Part shown: one piece after another, positions 46,215 through 54,987 of the stretch | How the letters are laid out: each line of letters begins with the position of its first letter | Numbering within the stretch: the stretch's first letter is position 1 | Assembly: GCF_028807635.1 (NCBI RefSeq) | Contig: NZ_JARBAX010000001.1 | Location: 385,001-449,000, forward strand | Direction: 5' to 3' | Origin: Streptomyces spiramyceticus | GTDB taxonomy: Bacteria > Actinomycetota > Actinomycetes > Streptomycetales > Streptomycetaceae | Length of the DNA: 64,000 nt | Made by a program: the position numbers and the translations under genes | Notes under the pieces: generated by a model | Databases searched by the model: none | Told to the model about the DNA's origin: nothing | Seen by the model: only the letters and a program-made list of their open reading frames with translations

Positions 46215-46975
46215 TTCGCGTACGCCATCCCTATCTGGACCACCCCGCTCCGATCGCCTTCGCGCACCGTGGCGGGGCCGGTGACGGTCTTGAGAACACG
46301 GCGGCGGCCTTCAGGCGCGCTGCCGGGTCCGGGTACCGCTACTTCGAGACCGATGTGCACGCCACGGCGGACGGCCGGCTCGTCGCGTTCCACGACGCGA
46401 CCCTCGATCGGGTGACGGACGTGCGCGGGCGCATCGCCGCGCTGCCCTGGAGGGACGTCAGCCGGGCGCGCGTGGCGGGCACCGAACCGCTGCCCCTCTT
46501 CGAGGAACTGCTGGAGGAGTTCCCGGACGCCCGCTGGAATGTGGACATCAAGGCGGAGCCCGCCCTGGGCCCGCTGGTCGACCTGGTCCGCAGGACCGGG
46601 GCCTGGGACCGGGTGTGCGTCGGGTCGTTCAACGAGAACCGCGTCGCCAGGGCGCAGCGCCTCGCCGGTCCCCGCCTCGCCACCTCGTACGGCACCACAG
46701 GCGTCCTGGGCCTGTGGCTGCGCGCACGCTCGGTGCCCGCCACCCTGCGCCGCAGCGCCGTATGCGCTCAGGTTCCCGAGGTACAGAACGGCATCAGGGT
46801 GGTCGACCACCGCTTGGTACGGACGGCGCACGCCCTCGGCCTGCAGGTCCACGTCTGGACCATCAACGATCCGGGCCGGATGACGGCGCTCCTCGACCTC
46901 GGCGTGGATGGCATCATGACGGATCACATCGAGACGTTGCGCACGGTGCTGACCGAGCGGGGTGCCTGGAACTGA
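46211..46975 (+). CDS. Glycerophosphodiester phosphodiesterase
   Basis: GDPD enzymes cleave glycerophosphodiesters to glycerol 3-phosphate and alcohol. The 254-aa protein has FAHRGGAGDGLENTAAAF (catalytic His-Arg), YFETDVHATADGRLVAFHD (Glu-Asp and the second His), VDIKAEPA and VHVWTIND. GVDGIMTDHIE is near the end. No signal peptide was seen. The GTG at 46211 overlaps the upstream stop, so it is coupled to the YczE-like gene. Confidence 0.93.
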   Translation: MIRVRHPYLDHPAPIAFAHRGGAGDGLENTAAAFRRAAGSGYRYFETDVHATADGRLVAFHDATLDRVTDVRGRIAALPWRDVSRARVAGTEPLPLFEELLEEFPDARWNVDIKAEPALGPLVDLVRRTGAWDRVCVGSFNENRVARAQRLAGPRLATSYGTTGVLGLWLRARSVPATLRRSAVCAQVPEVQNGIRVVDHRLVRTAHALGLQVHVWTINDPGRMTALLDLGVDGIMTDHIETLRTVLTERGAWN

Positions 46976-47029
46976 CCCGCCCGCCCCGTGGCCCGCACCG
47001 GCACGGGGACGAGCGTAGGGGGGCGCACG

Positions 47030-48385
47030 GTGAGAACTGACACCGTGGATCGCACGGACGGGGCCACCGGCCGCAAACGCGAGCAACAGGGCTGGTATTT
47101 CTACGATTTCGCCTGCTCCGTCTACTCGACGAGCGTGCTCACCGTCTTCCTCGGCCCCTACCTGACGACGGTCGCCAAGGCGGCCGCCGACGCCGAGGGC
47201 TTCGTCCATCCGCTGGGCATCCCGGTGCGGGCCGGCTCTCTCTTCGCGTACACCGTCTCTGTATCGGTCGTTGTGGCCGTTCTGGTCATGCCTCTGGTGG
47301 GCGCGGTCGCGGACCGTACGGGCAGAAAGAAGCCGCTGCTCGCCGCCGCCGCGTACCTGGGGGCGACCGCTACAGCGGGCATGTTCTTCCTGGACGGGGA
47401 GCGCTATCTGCTGGGTGCGTTCCTGCTGATCGTCGCCAACGCTTCCCAGTCCGTCGCGATGGTGCTCTACAACGCCTATCTCCCTCAGATCGCCGAGCCG
47501 GAGGAGCGCGACAGAGTCTCGTCACGGGGCTGGGCGTTCGGCTACACATCGGGCGCCTTCGTCCTCGTCCTCAATCTCGTCCTCTATTCCGGCCATGAGA
47601 GCTTCGGGATTTCGGAGGGGACCGCAGTACGGATCTGCCTCGCTTCAGCCGGTCTGTGGTGGGGCGCCTTTACGCTCGTACCCCTGCGCCGGCTGCGCGA
47701 CCGCAGGGTGGAGCGGAGCGAGCCGCAGGCCGCGGGCCGGGTCGGTGCGGGGTGGCGCCAGCTGGTCGCGACGATCAAGGACATGCGCCGCCATCCGCTG
47801 ACGCTGTCCTTCCTGCTGGCCTATCTGGTCTACAACGACGGTGTACAGACGGTCATTTCGCAGGCCTCGATCTACGGGTCCGAGGAGCTGGGCCTCGACC
47901 AGACCACGCTCATCACCGCCATCCTGCTGGTGCAGGTGCTCGCGGTGGCGGGCGCGCTGGGCATGGGCCGGCTGGCTCAGCGCTTCGGAGCCAAGCGCAC
48001 GATCCTCGGCTCCCTCGCCGCCTGGACGCTGACGATCGGCGCGGGCTACTTCCTGCCGGCCGGGGCTCCGGTCTGGTTCTTCGCCCTGGCGTCGGCGATC
48101 GGGCTGGTGCTGGGCGGCAGCCAGGCCCTGTCCCGCTCGCTCTTCTCCCATCTGGTGCCGCGCGGCAAGGAGGCCGAATACTTCTCGGCCTACGAGATGA
48201 GCGACCGGGGAATGAGCTGGCTGGGGCCGCTGGTCTTCGGCCTCGCGTACCAGCTGACCGGCAGTTATCGGGATGCGATCATCTCTCTCGTGGCCTTCTT
48301 CGCGCTGGGCTTCGTACTGCTCGCACGGGTGCCCGTACGGCGGGCCGTGGAGGCGGCTGGAAACCCCGTACCGGAGCGGATTTAG
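47030..48385 (+). CDS. MFS transporter, UMF1 type
   Basis: The 451-aa, 12-span protein has the UMF1-type start GWYFYDFACSVYSTSVLTVF, MPLVGAVADRTGRKKPLL (MFS loop motif) and NAYLPQIAEPEERDRVSSRG. LAYLVYNDGVQTVISQASIY and GGSQALSRSLFSHLVPRG come later. These match the Atg22-like UMF1 family, often annotated as permeases of unknown substrate. GTG at 47030 has TAGGGGGG upstream; a GTG at 46988 has no ribosome site. It follows the diesterase after 54 bases, so co-transcription is possible. Confidence 0.9.
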   Translation: MRTDTVDRTDGATGRKREQQGWYFYDFACSVYSTSVLTVFLGPYLTTVAKAAADAEGFVHPLGIPVRAGSLFAYTVSVSVVVAVLVMPLVGAVADRTGRKKPLLAAAAYLGATATAGMFFLDGERYLLGAFLLIVANASQSVAMVLYNAYLPQIAEPEERDRVSSRGWAFGYTSGAFVLVLNLVLYSGHESFGISEGTAVRICLASAGLWWGAFTLVPLRRLRDRRVERSEPQAAGRVGAGWRQLVATIKDMRRHPLTLSFLLAYLVYNDGVQTVISQASIYGSEELGLDQTTLITAILLVQVLAVAGALGMGRLAQRFGAKRTILGSLAAWTLTIGAGYFLPAGAPVWFFALASAIGLVLGGSQALSRSLFSHLVPRGKEAEYFSAYEMSDRGMSWLGPLVFGLAYQLTGSYRDAIISLVAFFALGFVLLARVPVRRAVEAAGNPVPERI

Positions 48386-48553
48386 TGCTTGAAGTGAAAG
48401 GCCGGTAGTGTACGCCTTTGGCCTGCCAGGCGGACCGTTACTGCGCGCTCGGACATCGACAACGCTGGGTGACATCTGCTGCCAGAAGTGACAAACCGGG
48501 CACTGGTGGGTACAACAAGGGGCGGCACGACGGGCGACGCATGACCCGCAACG

Positions 48554-48579
48554 GGAATCTTTACCGCCGACCGGACGTT
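48554..48579 (+). promoter_or_regulatory. Sigma-R type promoter for rbpA
   Basis: GGAAT (48554-48558) and GTT (48577-48579) are exactly 18 bases apart, matching the thiol-stress sigma factor SigR consensus GGAAT-N18-GTT. rbpA is a known SigR regulon member in S. coelicolor. A second, vegetative-like -10 (TAGTGT) lies farther upstream at about 48406-48411. Confidence 0.8.
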
Positions 48580-48640
48580 GACCGGATGACGACGACAGCG
48601 ACACCTGTCCTGTGGGCGACAAGCCCGGGAGGCACGATTC

Positions 48641-49015
48641 ATGAGTGAGCGAGCTCTCCGCGGCACGCGACTTGTGGTTACCAGCTACGAGACGGACCGC
48701 GGCATCGATCTGGCCCCGCGCCAGGCGGTGGAGTACGCATGCCAGAACGGACATCGATTTGAGATGCCGTTCTCGGTTGAGGCAGAAATTCCGCCGGAGT
48801 GGGAGTGCAAGGCGTGTGGCGCCCAGGCACTCCTTGTAGACGGCGACGGGCCTGAGGAGAAGAAGGGCAAGCCCGCGCGTACGCATTGGGACATGCTCAT
48901 GGAGAGGCGCACCCGCGAGGAGCTCGAAGAGGTCCTGGCCGAGAGGCTTGCGGTACTGCGTTCAGGCGCCATGAACATTGCGGTGCATCCGCGGGACAGC
49001 CGCAAGTCCGCGTAA
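48641..49015 (+). CDS. rbpA: RNA polymerase-binding protein RbpA
   Basis: RbpA binds RNA polymerase and the principal sigma factor and stimulates initiation; it is an essential actinobacterial transcription factor. The 124-aa protein has the core ERALRGTRLVVTSYETDRG and a four-residue zinc-type set (CQNGH, CKAC). The sigma-interaction helix lies in HWDMLMERRTREELEEVLAE. Length and sequence are standard. SigR-type promoter upstream, perfect terminator downstream. Confidence 0.97.
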   Translation: MSERALRGTRLVVTSYETDRGIDLAPRQAVEYACQNGHRFEMPFSVEAEIPPEWECKACGAQALLVDGDGPEEKKGKPARTHWDMLMERRTREELEEVLAERLAVLRSGAMNIAVHPRDSRKSA

Positions 49016-49053
49016 TGCTTCGGCGTTGCGCCTGACGGCAGTCAGCACAACGG

Positions 49054-49108
49054 CAAGAGCCGCGGGGGTGTGACACAGCGAGTCTGTGTCACACCCCCGC
49101 GGCTCTTG
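49054..49108. terminator. Perfect 25-bp hairpin terminator between rbpA and fxsA
   Basis: Arms 49054-49078 and 49084-49108 are perfect complements (CAAGAGCCGCGGGGG... / ...CCCCCGCGGCTCTTG) around the loop CGAGT. TTTCATTT follows. It serves convergent genes on both strands and is the strongest stem in the window. Confidence 0.9.
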
Positions 49109-49185
49109 TTTCATTTCCGGCCCGTGATCTCCGGGCCCATGGTCCTGGCCCAAGATCCTTGTCCCGATCGCGCCTGATCACCTGA

Positions 49186-49758
49186 TCACGGGGCGATCGG
49201 CGGCCTGGGTCCGTCGTCCCGGCGCGGCGCGGGCGCCCCGTCCTCCCTGATGACCTCACCCTGTACGACCTTGCCGTCCGGGCGGTGAATACGGGCCTGC
49301 TGGAAGGCGTCGCCCAGGCTGCCGGGAGTCGCCGCGCGCATCCTGCGCTCCAGCGACCGTTCGGCGTACCTGCCGAGCAGCGAGCGGACGGGCGGCACGA
49401 GGAACAGCAGCCCCGCCACGTCAGAGATCAGTCCGGGCAGCATCAGCAGCAGGCCGCCCAGCATCAGGAAGCCATTGCCGCTGCTGCCCTCGCGCTGGGC
49501 CGGCGTCACGCCCGACTGCTGCTGCTGGAGGGTCTCGGTGAGGTTCTTGAAGGCGCGGCGGCCGGCCCGCTTGATAACCACGGCGCCGAGCACGACGCCC
49601 GCGATCAGCAACGCCAGGACGGTGAGTCCGCCGGCGGCGTCGGCCACTACGGTCAGCAGCCAGATCTCAAGCACCAGCCAGACGGCGACGCCAAGAGGTG
49701 CGAAGGTGCGGGCGCGCGAGCGCCCGGGAGCTGTCGGGGTCGGTGAGCCGGTCGTCAT
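49186..49758 (-). CDS. FxsA-family membrane protein
   Basis: The 190-aa protein has four hydrophobic spans (VAVWLVLEIWLLTVVAD, LTVLALLIAGVVLGAVVI, GFLMLGGLLLMLPGLISDVA, AGLLFLVPPVRSLL). These match the FxsA family, named after E. coli FxsA (suppressor of phage T7 exclusion by F). The C-terminal tail is polar, ending in a Pro/Arg-rich stretch. Its function is unknown. It is next to the polyprenol-phosphate mannose synthase, on the same strand, 42 bases downstream of it. Confidence 0.9.
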   Translation of the reverse strand: MTTGSPTPTAPGRSRARTFAPLGVAVWLVLEIWLLTVVADAAGGLTVLALLIAGVVLGAVVIKRAGRRAFKNLTETLQQQQSGVTPAQREGSSGNGFLMLGGLLLMLPGLISDVAGLLFLVPPVRSLLGRYAERSLERRMRAATPGSLGDAFQQARIHRPDGKVVQGEVIREDGAPAPRRDDGPRPPIAP

Positions 49759-49800
49759 GCCTCCAGTGTGCCTGGCGGGGCGCCTGGACGGCGTAAGAGA

Positions 49801-50571
49801 TCAGGAGGAGGGCTTGCGGCCCAGGAGTTTGTTCGCCCGGGAGCCGATGCCCCAGGCGGTCACCCGCCACAGCGCCTCGACGACGATGTCACGGCTCATC
49901 TTGCTGTCGCCCAGTTCACGTTCCACAAAGGTGATGGGCACTTCGACGACGTTGTATCCGGCTTCGACCGCGCGGCGGGCGAGATCGACCTGGAAGCAGT
50001 ACCCCTGGGACGCGACCTCTTCGAGCCCGAGCCCTTCCAGGGTCTCCGCTCGGAAGGCCCGGAAGCCGCCCGTGACGTCGCGGATCGGGACACCGAGGAG
50101 CACCCGCGAGTACGTGCTGCCGCCGCGGGAGAGCATCTCGCGGTGCTTGGGCCAGTTGACGACGCGGCCACCGGGCACCCAGCGCGAGCCGAGGACCAGG
50201 TCGGCGCCCTTGAGGGCGGTCAGCAGGCGGGGCAGTTCCTCGGGCTGGTGGGAGCCGTCGGCGTCCATTTCCACGAGTACGCCGTAACCGTGCTCGATGC
50301 CCCAGCGGAAGCCCGCCAGGTAGGCCGCACCCAGCCCCTCCTTGCCCTTGCGGTGCAGGACGTGGACCTGGTCGTCGCCGACCGCGATCTCGTCCGCGAT
50401 CTTGCCGGTGCCGTCGGGGCTGTTGTCGTCGGCCACGAGGACGTGCGCGTCGGGCACCGCGGAGCGCACCCGGGAGACGATCGGCTTGATGTTCTCGGCC
50501 TCGTTGTAGGTCGGAATGATCACCAAGGCTCTGCCGAGCGGGCCGTAACGCCTCTGACCGCCGTCGTTCAC
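49801..50571 (-). CDS. ppm1: Polyprenol monophosphomannose synthase
   Basis: The 256-aa GT2-fold enzyme transfers mannose from GDP-mannose to polyprenol phosphate for periplasmic-side glycosylation. It has LVIIPTYNEAENIKPIV, VLVADDNSPDGTGKIADE (the DxD-like DDN), VEMDADGSHQPEE and SRWVPGGRV. IRDVTGGFRAFR and GYCFQVDLARRA follow. No C-terminal membrane domain is present, so it matches the actinobacterial split type. The GTG at 50571 follows AAGGGG at 6 bases. It is needed for Streptomyces protein O-mannosylation and phage receptor formation in S. coelicolor. Confidence 0.93.
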   Translation of the reverse strand: MNDGGQRRYGPLGRALVIIPTYNEAENIKPIVSRVRSAVPDAHVLVADDNSPDGTGKIADEIAVGDDQVHVLHRKGKEGLGAAYLAGFRWGIEHGYGVLVEMDADGSHQPEELPRLLTALKGADLVLGSRWVPGGRVVNWPKHREMLSRGGSTYSRVLLGVPIRDVTGGFRAFRAETLEGLGLEEVASQGYCFQVDLARRAVEAGYNVVEVPITFVERELGDSKMSRDIVVEALWRVTAWGIGSRANKLLGRKPSS

Positions 50572-51129
50572 TGCTGCCCCTTAATGTCCGTACACAGATG
50601 CACCACCATAGCGATCGTGCTCCGCGGGCCCGCACGGAAGGCTTCCCGATACCGGGGAAACCGGGGAAATCGGGGAAAACAGAAATTCGTTTCTGCGGAT
50701 CGGGGCCCGGCGTCCTTCGGGCCGACCTCGGACCCGCCGGCTGCGGGTCGGCCGAGAGCCGTTGTCTACTGAACATCCGGGCCCCACCCGGGTCACACCC
50801 TCCCCCGAGCTCGCGAGAGCAGGAGGGGACACCCTCCCGGCTGAAACCTTCCCTCGCCCCCGAGGCGCGGGCGCTGAACCTGGCTCCGAGTGCTGGTGCG
50901 CCCGTGCGGCACACCACCCCATGACCCAGCGGCGTTCGACGACTGCGTGGAGGTTTGCCGGTCGGACATCCTGCGGTGGACTCGGCCGAACCTACCCGCC
51001 GCTGGCCGCTTTCTGTCAACAGTCGTGTGACCTGCGGTGTTTGCCCAAATCACCAGGTCAGTGCCGAAGATACGCAAGTGGCAGGAAGACCCCTGGGAAC
51101 ACCGATCGGCGGTACGCGCCCCGCGCACA
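50572..51129. other. Intergenic region with hairpin and short repeats
   Basis: No gene is supported; frames across it show no coding character. It holds a hairpin at 50801-50828 (CCCC, GCTC, loop, GAGC, GGGG) of the kind scattered in Streptomyces. A run of CCGGGGAAA-like units (about 50651-50680) also occurs. The ppm1 promoter must lie near 50600-50700. Confidence 0.5.
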
Positions 51130-52770
51130 TCACTCGTCCGGGTGTACGAAAACTGTTTGTCCGAAAACCACCGTACGCAGACAGACCGGGAGTTCGGCGC
51201 CCGGAGTGAGATCGGGCAGGCCGGGCGTACCGGAGCGCGGGTCGGTCGACCAGCGGGCCACCCGGTCGTCCGGGGCCTGCACCACGAGTTCGTCCGCCCG
51301 CCAGACCGCATAGTCGGCGGGAGCTCCGGGCACGAGCGTGCCCGCGTCGTCGCGGCCGACTGCCCGCCAGCCGCCGCGCGTGTGCGCGGTGAAGGCGGCG
51401 CGTACGGACACCCGGTGCTCGGGCGTGCGATGGAAGGCCGCCGCCCGGACAGTGCCCCACGGGTCGAGCGGAGTGACCGGGCTGTCGGAGCCGAAGGCCA
51501 GCGGCACGCCGGCGCGCAGCAGGTCGGCGTACGGGTTGAGCGTACGGGCCCGCTCGACGCCCAGGCGCTGCGCGTACATCCCTTCGTCGCCGCCCCAGGC
51601 CGCGTCGAAAGCGGGCTGGACAGAGGCAGTCAGTCCCAGGTCGGCGAAGGCCGCGATGGTGGCCGGGGTGAGCATCTCGGCGTGCTCGACGCGGTGGCGG
51701 GCGGCGCGGATCCGGGCGAGGCCGAGCTTCTGCGCCGAGGCGCGCACGCCGTCGACGACGGAGCTGATCGCGGCATCACCGATGGCGTGGAAGCCCGCCT
51801 GCAGTCCGGCCTCCGTGCAGGCGGTGACGTGGGCGGCGACGGCCGCGGCATCGAGGTGGGCGGTGCCGGTGTGCGCGGCGTCGGCGTACGGGGCGTGCAG
51901 GCAGGCCGTGTGGGAGCCGAGCGAGCCGTCGACGAAGAGGTCTCCGGCCGCGCCGATCGCGCCGAGTTCCCGGATCCGCTCGGCGTCCTTCGCATCTGCG
52001 ACGCGTTCCGCCCAGTAGCCGAAGACTCGCGGACCCGGCTCCTCGGCGGCCAGCTTCAGCAGGCCGGTGAAGTCCTGCTCGTCGGAGATCTCGGGGCCCG
52101 CGCACTCGTGGACCGTACCGATGCCGAGCGACGCGGCGCGGGCGAGCGCCGCGCGCTGCGCCTCGGCGCGCTGCTGAGGCGTGACGGCGCCGTGGGCGGC
52201 GGCGCGTACGGCGTGGTGGGCGGCGGCCGTGAGCGGGGCGTCCGGGTGGTAGCCGGTCAGCGCTGTGACGCCGGGGACGAGGTCGAGGAGGGCAGTGGTG
52301 ACGACGGCCGAGTGGACGTCGACCCGGGGCAGGTACAGCGGCCGTCCGCCCGCCGCTTCGTCGAGTTCGCCGCGGGACGGGGGGCGCTGCTCGGGCCAGC
52401 GGGTGGCGTCCCAGCCGTGGCCGAGAAGAATCTGGCCGGCCGGAGTGGCCGCGGCATGGGCCCGTACGAGATCCAGCGCGTCGGCGAGGGAGCGCGCGCC
52501 GGACAGGTCGAGGCCGGTGAGGGCGAGACCGGTGGACGTGGTGTGCACATGTGCGTCCGTGAAGGCGGGGGTGACCAGGGCGCCTTCGAGGTCGATCACC
52601 TCGTCGACACCCGAGGCGAAGGCGTCGGCCGCGCCTTCGGAGCCGACCCAGGCGACGTGTCCCCGCTCGACGACCATCGCGGTGGCGAAGGGGTCGGCGG
52701 GGCTGTGGACGTCTCCACCGCGCAGCAGCACGGTGCGGTGTTCGGCCCGGGGGGCGTTGTGCTCGGTCAT
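51130..52770 (-). CDS. Amidohydrolase family 3 protein (YtcJ-like)
   Basis: The 546-aa protein has a metal-dependent amidohydrolase layout: LEGALVTPAFTDAHVH (HxH), GTVHECAGPEI, HRVEHAEMLTP and AFGSDSPVTPLDPW. YtcJ-type enzymes hydrolyse N-acyl or imide bonds in small molecules; no substrate is evident. The ATG at 52770 has only a weak ribosome site. No signal peptide was seen. It is adjacent to an Lrp-family regulator on the same strand, only 44 bases away, so the two may be co-transcribed. Confidence 0.9.
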   Translation of the reverse strand: MTEHNAPRAEHRTVLLRGGDVHSPADPFATAMVVERGHVAWVGSEGAADAFASGVDEVIDLEGALVTPAFTDAHVHTTSTGLALTGLDLSGARSLADALDLVRAHAAATPAGQILLGHGWDATRWPEQRPPSRGELDEAAGGRPLYLPRVDVHSAVVTTALLDLVPGVTALTGYHPDAPLTAAAHHAVRAAAHGAVTPQQRAEAQRAALARAASLGIGTVHECAGPEISDEQDFTGLLKLAAEEPGPRVFGYWAERVADAKDAERIRELGAIGAAGDLFVDGSLGSHTACLHAPYADAAHTGTAHLDAAAVAAHVTACTEAGLQAGFHAIGDAAISSVVDGVRASAQKLGLARIRAARHRVEHAEMLTPATIAAFADLGLTASVQPAFDAAWGGDEGMYAQRLGVERARTLNPYADLLRAGVPLAFGSDSPVTPLDPWGTVRAAAFHRTPEHRVSVRAAFTAHTRGGWRAVGRDDAGTLVPGAPADYAVWRADELVVQAPDDRVARWSTDPRSGTPGLPDLTPGAELPVCLRTVVFGQTVFVHPDE

Positions 52771-52814
52771 GGGGACCAGTCTCGCCCCTCGGACGGGGTG
52801 TTCTGTGCCCGGGG

Positions 52815-53255
52815 TCAGACCTGCGGCGGGCGGGCCTCGTACGGGGTGGAGAGGACCACGGTCGTACGGGTGGACACGCCGGCCAAGGAGCGGATGCGGG
52901 TCAGCAGGTGCTCCAGTTCGAGCGGGGTGGCGACGCGCACCTTGAGGATGTAGTTCTCTTCGCCCGCCACGCTGTGGCACGCCTCGATCTCGGGGACGCC
53001 CGCGAGGCGTTCCGAGATGTCGTCGGGGGCGCTGGGGTCGAACGGTTTCACCGAGATGAACGCGGTGAGCGGCAGCCCGACGGCCTCGGGGTCGACAACG
53101 GCGGCATAGCCGCGGATGACGCCCCGCTGTTCGAGCCGGCGCACCCGCTGGTGCACGGCCGACGTGGACAGGCCCGTGGCCTTGCCCAGGTCGGTGTAGC
53201 TCATCCGCCCGTCCTTGACGAGCAAATCCACGATCTGACGATCCAGCTCCTCCAT
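52815..53255 (-). CDS. Lrp/AsnC-family transcriptional regulator
   Basis: The 146-aa protein has a winged helix (ELDRQIVDLLVKDGRMSYTD, TSAVHQRVRRLEQRGVIRGY). A RAM ligand domain follows (LTAFISVKPF, VPEIEACHSVAGEENYILKV, LEHLLTRIRSLAGV). It is the typical single-domain size. It may sense an amino acid and regulate the downstream amidohydrolase gene. It is divergent from the 131-aa hypothetical at 53459. Confidence 0.95.
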   Translation of the reverse strand: MEELDRQIVDLLVKDGRMSYTDLGKATGLSTSAVHQRVRRLEQRGVIRGYAAVVDPEAVGLPLTAFISVKPFDPSAPDDISERLAGVPEIEACHSVAGEENYILKVRVATPLELEHLLTRIRSLAGVSTRTTVVLSTPYEARPPQV

Positions 53256-53458
53256 AGCGGATCAACCTATGCCCCTGAGCGCTCCAGGCACAGCCTGGGG
53301 CTCCCCCGGCGGGCACCTGCGGGCGGCATGTGACGAATGCCACAGGCCTGCGACCGTGTCCACGGCGGCTGCGCGGTTACCGCGCGTGTGCGGCGGGAAT
53401 TGGTTGCTGTGGTCGAGGCCGCAGCGCCTTGTCGGCCCACCCGAGGGGGAGTGTCTCC

Positions 53459-53854
53459 ATGCAGAGCCTGAAGCGCACCGGACGTACTGAACCGGAGCCT
53501 GTTGAATCCGTCGACGACGATGATCTTCTCGACGACTACGACACTTTTGAGATGTACCGGGTGATCTGCCCGGACTGTGTCCAGCCGATCGCGCTGCTGG
53601 CGGACGAGACCGTCCTGCCCGAGCACGCGAAGTGCCCCACTCCGTGGAACCCGTTCGTGCTCACGGCATGCGCGGGCACCGGCCGCCCGGCGGCGGACGC
53701 GAAGCCCGCCGACGAGACACTGGAGGTCCAGGAGCAGGACACCGCACTGCTGTTGACGCTCCCTCAGGAGCTGGACTGGCGGACGCAGCCCTTCTCGCAC
53801 GTCGGCGGTCCGGGCTCGCGTCCCGTCAAGGCGCAGCTGCGGCACGCTGCCTGA
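53459..53854 (+). CDS. Hypothetical acidic protein with cysteine pairs
   Basis: The 131-aa soluble protein has an acidic N-terminal part (DDDDLLDDYD), then YRVICPDCVQPIALLAD with CxxC, then KCPTPWN and TACAG, which suggests a zinc-ribbon-like fold. A C-terminal DWRTQPF follows. The ATG at 53459 has GGGGAG about 9 bases upstream. I do not recognise a family. Convergent with the phosphotransferase gene (3-base gap). Confidence 0.75.
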   Translation: MQSLKRTGRTEPEPVESVDDDDLLDDYDTFEMYRVICPDCVQPIALLADETVLPEHAKCPTPWNPFVLTACAGTGRPAADAKPADETLEVQEQDTALLLTLPQELDWRTQPFSHVGGPGSRPVKAQLRHAA

Positions 53855-53856
53855 AG

Positions 53857-54957
53857 TCAGGGCTCACTCCAGTACGTTCCCCGGACCATCGCGTCGAGCG
53901 ACGCCCGGTGCAGGATCATCGCGTCCGGGTCCGCGGGAACCAGGACCTCACCGAAGTGCACCTGCCGGTAGGCGACGCGCAGCATCACGACGGCGTGCCG
54001 CAGGGCGGCGTACAGCGTGTAGAACTCCATGTCGCGGGGCGTGTGGCCGGTCAGTTCGGCGTAACGCCTCTCGACGGAGTCGCGGCGCAGGAAGTCCGGC
54101 AGGCCCGGCTGGCCGAAACTCACCGTGAGGTCCTGGAAGAAGCGGTGGAGATAGACCGTCCAGCCGAGGTCGACCTCGCGCGGGGCGACGGCCGCCATCT
54201 CCCAGTCGAGTACGGCCGCCGGCTCGAAGCCGTCGTAGATGACGTTTCCGATGCGTGCGTCGCCCCAGTTGAGCACCGGTTCGCCCTCGTCGTCGGGCCA
54301 GTGCTCCGCCAGCCAGTCGAAGCCGCGCTCGATGAGCGGGGAGGCGGGCAGCCCTGCCACTACCCAGTCGTAGTAGGCGCGTTGGGCCTCGACATGGCGG
54401 CGCAGTGCGCTTCCCTCACCGGGCGCGGCAAGGAATTCCGCCTCCTTCACGGGAAATTGGTCGTGCAGCCGGGCGATCAGCGAGACCGAGGCCTCTTCGA
54501 GGCGGGCGCGCTGCGCGTCGGTGGCGGAGTGCAGCCAGTTCCCTTCGTACGTATAGGGCATGACGTCCGGCGGCACACGGCCCTCGGCGCGCTCCATGAC
54601 GAAGAAGGGCGCCCCCAGCGGCTCAGGGTCCTCCTCCAGCCAGAGCACACAGGGCACGGGCAGATCCGTGTGCTCCGCGACCAGGCTCATGGTGCGGTGC
54701 TGGCGAGCCATGTCGTACGTGGGAAAGATGGTGTACGCGTCCGGGTCGGCGGCCAGCCGCAACGCACAGGCGCGCAGGGGCGGTTCGGGGTGCTCGATGT
54801 CGAAGAGCAGGGTCTCGCTCGACATGCCGTTGGACTCGGGGACGCTGACGCCCGTGACGTCGGCGCCGGGAAGCCGGGTGCCAAGCCAGGCGGTGAGCCG
54901 GCGGCCGAGTTCTCCGGGGTCGCGGGTGGTCGTGCGGGGGCGGGGCGCGGTGGCCAT
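53857..54957 (-). CDS. Phosphotransferase-fold protein (APH/choline kinase-like)
   Basis: The 366-aa kinase-fold protein has ESNGMSSETLLFDIE at the N-terminus, FFVMERAEGRVPPDV in the hinge, and NWGDARIGNVIYDGFEPAAV with the downstream LDWEMAAVAPREVDLGW. The Trp-Gly-Asp replaces the usual His-Gly-Asp of aminoglycoside phosphotransferases. Members of this branch are often acyl-CoA dehydrogenase-associated or amino-sugar kinases. Antibiotic resistance is not implied. The ATG at 54957 has GAGGAG 8 bases upstream. Confidence 0.85.
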   Translation of the reverse strand: MATAPRPRTTTRDPGELGRRLTAWLGTRLPGADVTGVSVPESNGMSSETLLFDIEHPEPPLRACALRLAADPDAYTIFPTYDMARQHRTMSLVAEHTDLPVPCVLWLEEDPEPLGAPFFVMERAEGRVPPDVMPYTYEGNWLHSATDAQRARLEEASVSLIARLHDQFPVKEAEFLAAPGEGSALRRHVEAQRAYYDWVVAGLPASPLIERGFDWLAEHWPDDEGEPVLNWGDARIGNVIYDGFEPAAVLDWEMAAVAPREVDLGWTVYLHRFFQDLTVSFGQPGLPDFLRRDSVERRYAELTGHTPRDMEFYTLYAALRHAVVMLRVAYRQVHFGEVLVPADPDAMILHRASLDAMVRGTYWSEP

Positions 54958-54987
54958 GGCGGTGCTCCTCGCAGGTGGGTGGGGTGA

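Noticed and set aside
50762..51313. Plus-strand 183-codon frame in the ppm1-amidohydrolase gap
   Set aside because: Its end overlaps the amidohydrolase gene antisense, composition is Arg/Ser/Pro noise, and no ribosome site or family is seen.
53857..54957. Aminoglycoside resistance gene
   Set aside because: The fold is kinase-like but the catalytic His-Gly-Asp is changed to Trp-Gly-Asp and context gives no resistance signal.
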